NCBI GenBank assembly: GCA_007050895.1
Contig: SMYP01000164.1
Coordinates: 1-24,875 of the forward strand
From: Candidatus Bathyarchaeota archaeon
GTDB lineage: Archaea > Thermoproteota > Bathyarchaeia > Bathyarchaeales > UBA233
Reading direction: 5' to 3'
Length of the DNA stretch: 24,875 nt
The notes below the pieces were generated by a model. That model saw only the letters and a program-made list of their open reading frames with translations, ran no database searches and had not been told where the DNA came from. Shown piece after piece: positions 21,033 to 24,875 of the stretch. Position numbers and translations under genes: made by a program. How positions within the stretch are numbered: the stretch's first letter is position 1; every line of letters starts with the position of its first letter.

Positions 21033-21884
21033 ATGACCATAATAGAAACGAAGAATCTTACTTACACTTACCCCGGAGGAATGCAACCCTCAATCAACGG
21101 AGTTTCCATAAAGGTTCAGAAGGGCGAATTCGTTCTAATAACTGGTCCAAGTGGATGCGGAAAGACAACATTGTGCCGATGCTTCAATGGGCTCATACCT
21201 CATTTTTACCAAGGTGAATTGAAAGGTGAAATCACCGTAGCAGGAATGGACACAATCACCCATGAGACACACGAAATGGCAAAAAGCGTCGGGTTGGTTT
21301 TTCAAAACCCAGAAAATCAGCTGTTCGCCCTGTCCATAGAAAAAGATGTCGCATTTGGACTGGAAAATCTGGGCTTGCCAAGAGAAGAAATGCGGCAAAG
21401 AGTAGAATGGGCGTTGAAACTAACAAACATTCATGAGTTGCGGGAGAGGTCTCCCCACGAGGTTTCAGGCGGGCAGCAGCAACGCGTTGCAATAGCCGCA
21501 GTTTTAGCCATGCGACCAGAAATCATAGTTCTGGATGAGCCAACATCTTTTCTTGACCCGTTAAGCGCAGAGACAATTTTTGAAGTAATTCACGAACTTA
21601 ACAGGAAACTCGGAATAACAGTCGTGCTTGTGGAGCACAGACTAGATTTAACCGCGAAATACGCCGACCGCATAATAATTATGGATGAAGGAAAAGTTTG
21701 TTTCGACGGTAATCCCCGGAAAGTCCTAAGCACTGAAGAAACACGTCTAATCGGTGTTGGAATCCCTAAAGCCACGTTTCTCTATCATATTCTCAAGAAA
21801 GATGGTGTTAATTTAGGCGAAGATACTCCGCTTTCTTCGCAAGAACTAGTAACGCTATTGAAGGAGGTTTTCAAAACTAAATGA
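21033..21884 (+). CDS. ecfA1: ECF transporter ATPase, first copy
   Basis: 283 residues. Walker A GPSGCGKT (38-45), Q loop with VFQNPENQLFAL, signature VSGGQQQR (144-151), Walker B IIVLDEP, H-switch His202 in VEHRLD. The QNPENQ(L/I)F stretch is typical of energy-coupling factor ATPases (EcfA/CbiO). The C-terminal 60 residues form the dimerising extension of the subfamily. It powers uptake of vitamins or metals through an EcfT scaffold and a separate S component. The ATG at 21033 follows a short intergenic gap without a clear ribosome site. The next ATPase overlaps by four bases. Confidence 0.95.
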   Translation: MTIIETKNLTYTYPGGMQPSINGVSIKVQKGEFVLITGPSGCGKTTLCRCFNGLIPHFYQGELKGEITVAGMDTITHETHEMAKSVGLVFQNPENQLFALSIEKDVAFGLENLGLPREEMRQRVEWALKLTNIHELRERSPHEVSGGQQQRVAIAAVLAMRPEIIVLDEPTSFLDPLSAETIFEVIHELNRKLGITVVLVEHRLDLTAKYADRIIIMDEGKVCFDGNPRKVLSTEETRLIGVGIPKATFLYHILKKDGVNLGEDTPLSSQELVTLLKEVFKTK

Positions 21885-22705
21885 TTGAAGTCGAAAACCT
21901 TCACTTCCGTTACCCAAATGGCGTGGAAGCTCTAAAAGGCGTCTCACTCGTCATAAACAAAGGCGAGTTCGTTGCCATAATGGGACAAAACGGAGCGGGA
22001 AAAACAACATTAGTTAAGCACTTTAACGGTTTGCTGAAGCCCTCCGGAGGAACGGTGCGTGTCGATGGTGTGGAAACCACAAAAACCAGTGTTGCAGCTC
22101 TATCGAGAAATGCGGGTTTCGTTTTTCAAAACCCGGATCATCAGCTTTTCAGCGAAACCGTTGAAGAGGAAATTTCTTTTGCGTTAAAGAACTTCGGTTT
22201 TGACGAAGAAACTATAGAGAATCGGATCACATGGGCCTTGAAACTTCTCGCATTAGAACAGTACCGTAAGACTTCGCCTTTCCTGCTCAGCGGAGGAGAG
22301 CGCAAACGCGTTGCTTTGGCTTCTGTCTTGGCTTGGGATCCTGAAATGCTGATACTAGATGAACCCACAATAGGTCAAGATTATCAGCAGAAGGAAAAAC
22401 TGCGGCAGTTCATTATTCAGATGCAGACTCAAGGGAAAACCGTTGTTATTGTAACCCATGATGTGGAGTTTGTGGCTGAATGCAATCCCCGCGTATTGTT
22501 AATGAAAGAAGGCACCATAATTGGCGACGGTGAAGGAAGAGAAATCCTCACCACACCTGAAGTTTTAGCTCAATCATCCATTGTTCTGCCACAAATCGCG
22601 CAAATCTTCATGAAACTGGCGCCGCTAGGGTTCCCAAAAAACGTCATCGACGTCTACGAAGCGAAAGAAATTTTGCTGAAGCAGCTGGAGAAGAGAAGAA
22701 AATGA
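21881..22705 (+). CDS. ecfA2: ECF transporter ATPase, second copy
   Basis: 274 residues. Walker A GQNGAGKT (35-42), VFQNPDHQLFSETV, signature LLSGGERKR (about 135-143), Walker B MLILDEP, His193 in VTHD. The residues after Walker B read TIGQDYQQ, where the first copy has TSFLDPLS, so the two are diverged partners expected to form a heterodimer with two unequal sites. The start ATGA overlaps the first ATPase, and the stop overlaps ecfT by four bases. This three-gene coupling sets stoichiometry. Confidence 0.95.
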   Translation: MIEVENLHFRYPNGVEALKGVSLVINKGEFVAIMGQNGAGKTTLVKHFNGLLKPSGGTVRVDGVETTKTSVAALSRNAGFVFQNPDHQLFSETVEEEISFALKNFGFDEETIENRITWALKLLALEQYRKTSPFLLSGGERKRVALASVLAWDPEMLILDEPTIGQDYQQKEKLRQFIIQMQTQGKTVVIVTHDVEFVAECNPRVLLMKEGTIIGDGEGREILTTPEVLAQSSIVLPQIAQIFMKLAPLGFPKNVIDVYEAKEILLKQLEKRRK

Positions 22706-23484
22706 GCGTTTTCGACGGCTTGAAATTCCGCAGAGTTTACTCACCAATTCACAATTTAGATCCAAGAATTAAATTCGTGTACGTCTGCTCAGTGTTTGTG
22801 GCGGCAATTCTCTTCGGCGAGCTCATTCCGTTGATTGCCCTTTTCTTGCTACCAATTCCTTTTGTTTTCTTGGCAAGAGTCCAAAAAGAATGGTTACGTT
22901 CGCTTCGTGGGGCCGCGTTTATAGCGTCATTCATTTTCATTATTAACTTGGCAACCAGCTTTTTCTACTCAGGTTATGTACTGACAACGGCGATTGTGGA
23001 AAACTCAGTTGCGATGACCCTACGCTTTGTGGTTCTTGTTGAATCGTTTTCTGTTTTCTTTTTGACGACTTCTCCTGATCATTTAGGGCTGGCGTTGGAG
23101 CAGACTCGAGTGCCCTACGAGTTCGCCTTTGCCTTTACGACTGCAGTAAGGTTTGTTCCTGTTTTGGCAGAAGAAGCTCAGACAATCATGGATGCTCAGA
23201 AAGCTAGAGGATTGGAGCTGGAGAAAGGCAATATTCTCAAAAGAATTAGGAATTACGTACCAGTTCTTATACCTTTGATTGTTAGTGCAATTCGTCGCAG
23301 CCTCGAGTTGGCTGAAGCCATGGAGTCTCGCGCCTGGGGTGCTACTGAAAAACGCACAAACTTGTATGCTCTGCAACTTCATAGGGGTGATTTTTCTCTT
23401 TTGGCTATTACTATTGGGGTTTTAGTAGTTGCTATTTACGTTCGTTTTTATGTGCCCATTCCGGCCATCAGCCAATTTTTGTAA
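22702..23484 (+). CDS. ecfT: ECF transporter transmembrane scaffold
   Basis: 260 residues. There are hydrophobic spans near 25-45, 45-60, 70-90, 103-122 and 235-253. Two coupling helices carry the family Ala-Arg-Gly motifs: AQKARGLE (ARG at 168-170) and ESRAWG (208-213, in the SRA form). The latter docks on the ATPase grooves. VRFVPVLAEEAQTIM is another EcfT hallmark. Its ATG overlaps ecfA2 by four bases. No S-component gene (a 170-210-residue, six-span protein) is on either side, so this looks like a Group II, shared-module ECF system. Confidence 0.95.
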   Translation: MSVFDGLKFRRVYSPIHNLDPRIKFVYVCSVFVAAILFGELIPLIALFLLPIPFVFLARVQKEWLRSLRGAAFIASFIFIINLATSFFYSGYVLTTAIVENSVAMTLRFVVLVESFSVFFLTTSPDHLGLALEQTRVPYEFAFAFTTAVRFVPVLAEEAQTIMDAQKARGLELEKGNILKRIRNYVPVLIPLIVSAIRRSLELAEAMESRAWGATEKRTNLYALQLHRGDFSLLAITIGVLVVAIYVRFYVPIPAISQFL

Positions 23485-23757
23485 TATTTTTCTCTAATCG
23501 TTGGACTTGTATCAGTCATCTCCAATAGTGCAAGTTTAGGCGTTTCGAGAGAATCCAGTCTTTCAAGTTACAAAGTAAGAACACACTTTGCATTGAATGT
23601 TTTGAATTACCTAAAGGAGTTTTGAAAAGAGAACCGACTAAACAAAGATAGATCACAAGAGAGGAAGAGAGCAACTTTATATTTGGTATTTAGAGCCAAC
23701 CTTTAAATGAGAAAGCGGCGATTTCACTTCTAATCTTATACATAAGGCGTGATTTGG

Positions 23758-24639
23758 ATGACTGATCGCCCTCGTTTTGGTCCAGCAGGTGTTCCACCTT
23801 TGTTCAGTGTTCTTGGTGCTCGTTTGCCTGAGGTTCCGGTCCTTTTACATCAGGAAGACCTTAACGCTTTTGAATATCAAGCTGTCAGGTGGGGTCAAAA
23901 ACCTCAAATTAAACGTGAAGATGCTGAAAGCCTTGCGGTTGAAGCAAGAAAAAACGATGTTCAGCTTAGTCTACACGGTTCTTATTATGTAAATCTCTGT
24001 GGCAATAGCGAGACTATTGAAGCTAGCAAAAAACGTATAGTAGCCTGTGCCACTGCTGCGAATTGGATGGGCGCTCACGTTGTAGTTTTCCATACGGGAT
24101 TTTATGGGCATATGGAAAAGAACTTCGCGCTTAAAACCTGCATTGATTCTTTGAAGGATATAATCGCAACTATGAATAGCTTGGGAATTCGAAACTTGAA
24201 ATTGGGTCCAGAAACAATGGGCAAAGTGTCTCAAGTCGGTAGTTTGAATGAGATTTTAACAATTTGCGAGGAAGTCGAGCAGACCCAGCTGGTCATAGAT
24301 TGGTCCCATATGCATGCTAGACACCAAGGACGGTTTAGAAAAATCTCGGATTTTCGAGCAATAACTGAAGAGATTGAAAGGAGGCTTGGAACAGAAGCCA
24401 TGAGAACCATGCACTCTCATTTCAGCAAAATTGAGTACACAGACAAAGGCGAAAGACGTCATCATATCTTGGGAGAGACTAAATATGGTCCGGACTTCGA
24501 GATGCTAGCTGAAGTATTAGTCGAGTTCAAAATGCATCCGGTCATTATATGCGAAACACCTTTGTTAGACCTTGATGCCATGAGAATGCGCGACACTTAT
24601 ATGAAAATTGTGGAAACAAAGACTGCCTCGGCTTCATGA
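23758..24639 (+). CDS. Endonuclease IV-family (AP endonuclease 2) TIM-barrel protein
   Basis: 293 residues from the ATG at 23758. It shows the metal-ligand pattern of Nfo-type barrels: SLHGSYYVN, VVFHTGFY, GPETMG, VIDWSHMHAR, MHSHFSKIE, RHHILGET and ICETP. That accounts for His, His, Glu, Asp/His, His, His and Glu, so the trinuclear Zn centre is nearly complete. The position that is Asp in the usual DRH motif is Arg here (ERRHH), with Glu one residue earlier. Endonuclease IV nicks DNA 5' of abasic sites. The relative order and the wider PF01261 family leave isomerase-like roles open. An in-frame GTG at 23749 is too close to its AAGG. TTATACAT about 20-25 bases before the ATG suggests a near-leaderless mRNA. 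Confidence 0.85.
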   Translation: MTDRPRFGPAGVPPLFSVLGARLPEVPVLLHQEDLNAFEYQAVRWGQKPQIKREDAESLAVEARKNDVQLSLHGSYYVNLCGNSETIEASKKRIVACATAANWMGAHVVVFHTGFYGHMEKNFALKTCIDSLKDIIATMNSLGIRNLKLGPETMGKVSQVGSLNEILTICEEVEQTQLVIDWSHMHARHQGRFRKISDFRAITEEIERRLGTEAMRTMHSHFSKIEYTDKGERRHHILGETKYGPDFEMLAEVLVEFKMHPVIICETPLLDLDAMRMRDTYMKIVETKTASAS

Positions 24640-24816
24640 AGTAGTAGGTATGTAAAGCATCATGCGTTATGCATACATGATATGTTCTGTCCTCAATTGC
24701 CAAGACTTGCTTTTGATAAATGTTTGCTTCACTCGACACCTAAAGAACAAGAGTCAGATATTAACCACGTTGTGCTGAATTTTATTCTAAATTATCATAA
24801 AAGTCTTGACTAATTA

Positions 24817-24827
24817 GTTATATACTT
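24817..24827 (+). promoter_or_regulatory. TATA-like element near the right edge, probably for a gene outside the window
   Basis: GTTATATACTT is a good TATA-like string. An inverted repeat, TTTTGCTTAA(A)C at 24831-24842 with GTTAAGCAAAA at 24864-24874, straddles the expected transcription start. No gene begins inside the window, so polarity is presumed. Confidence 0.4.
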
Positions 24828-24875
24828 ATTTTTTGCTTAAACTATCAAACGTCAGAGCGAAACGTTAAGCAAAAT

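Noticed and set aside
1..24875. CRISPR arrays, insertion sequences, prophage or toxin-antitoxin islands
   Set aside because: No regularly spaced repeats, transposase or integrase motifs, or Cas proteins are seen. The lone ribbon-helix-helix gene has no toxin partner adjacent.

Overview
This 24.9 kb window is archaeal chromosome. The evidence is deoxyhypusine synthase, prefoldin beta followed by a DUF3194 gene, an archaeal-type S51 peptidase and DUF47/PiT pair, tRNA genes interrupted by bulge-helix-bulge introns, and A/T-rich TATA-like elements in front of Shine-Dalgarno-led or apparently leaderless genes. Gene content (indolepyruvate:ferredoxin oxidoreductase, aconitase, an ECF transporter core, many small zinc-ribbon proteins) and non-canonical tRNA introns suggest a TACK-type lineage. 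A Bathyarchaeia-like organism is my best guess; no marker in the window proves it. There is no sign of plasmid, virus, insertion sequence or CRISPR: it reads as a housekeeping region with several small unrecognised genes between known ones.

Layout. 1-76: the 5' end of a PP-loop ATPase gene on the minus strand. 260-337: tRNA-Arg(TCT). 579-1766 (minus): a membrane-anchored, sequon-rich extracytoplasmic protein. 1942-2157 (plus): a zinc-ribbon protein. 2295-2412: tRNA-Leu(TAA) split by a 30-nt intron in its D arm. 2624-2746 (minus): a 40-residue single-span membrane protein behind a strong TATA element. 3259-8701 (minus): aconitase, IorA, IorB and a coiled-coil protein in one direction. 8877-9644 (plus): orotidine-5'-phosphate decarboxylase. 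Then a ribbon-helix-helix regulator (minus), a peptidase S51 homologue, and the DUF47-PiT phosphate uptake pair (plus). 12842-12914 (minus): tRNA-Gln(CTG). 12966-15416 (minus): an acyltransferase-3 membrane protein, deoxyhypusine synthase, and a Cys-rich 68-residue protein coupled to it by TAATG. 15806-15970: a 54-residue protein ending in a strong inverted repeat. 16169-17591: a membrane coiled-coil protein with a pure glutamate tract that overlaps ribose-5-phosphate isomerase A. 17600-18900 (minus): two zinc-binding proteins. 19124-19233: elongator tRNA-Met(CAT) with a 31-nt intron in the variable loop. 19312-20976: prefoldin beta, DUF3194 and a DHH phosphoesterase. 21033-23484: EcfA1-EcfA2-EcfT. 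23758-24639: an endonuclease IV-family TIM barrel.

How the genes work together. IorA and IorB form one enzyme (2-oxoacid oxidation to acyl-CoA with ferredoxin reduction). Aconitase lies directly upstream and may be co-transcribed. DUF47 and PiT form a phosphate-uptake unit with a palindrome beside its promoter. EcfA1/A2/T make the energy-coupling module of a vitamin or metal importer whose substrate-binding S component is not here.

The strongest non-routine observations are the two tRNA introns at non-canonical sites. Both can be drawn with 4-bp central helices and 3-nt bulges, and both restore a normal tRNA on excision. In tRNA-Met the intron carries a copy of the 5' strand of the anticodon stem.
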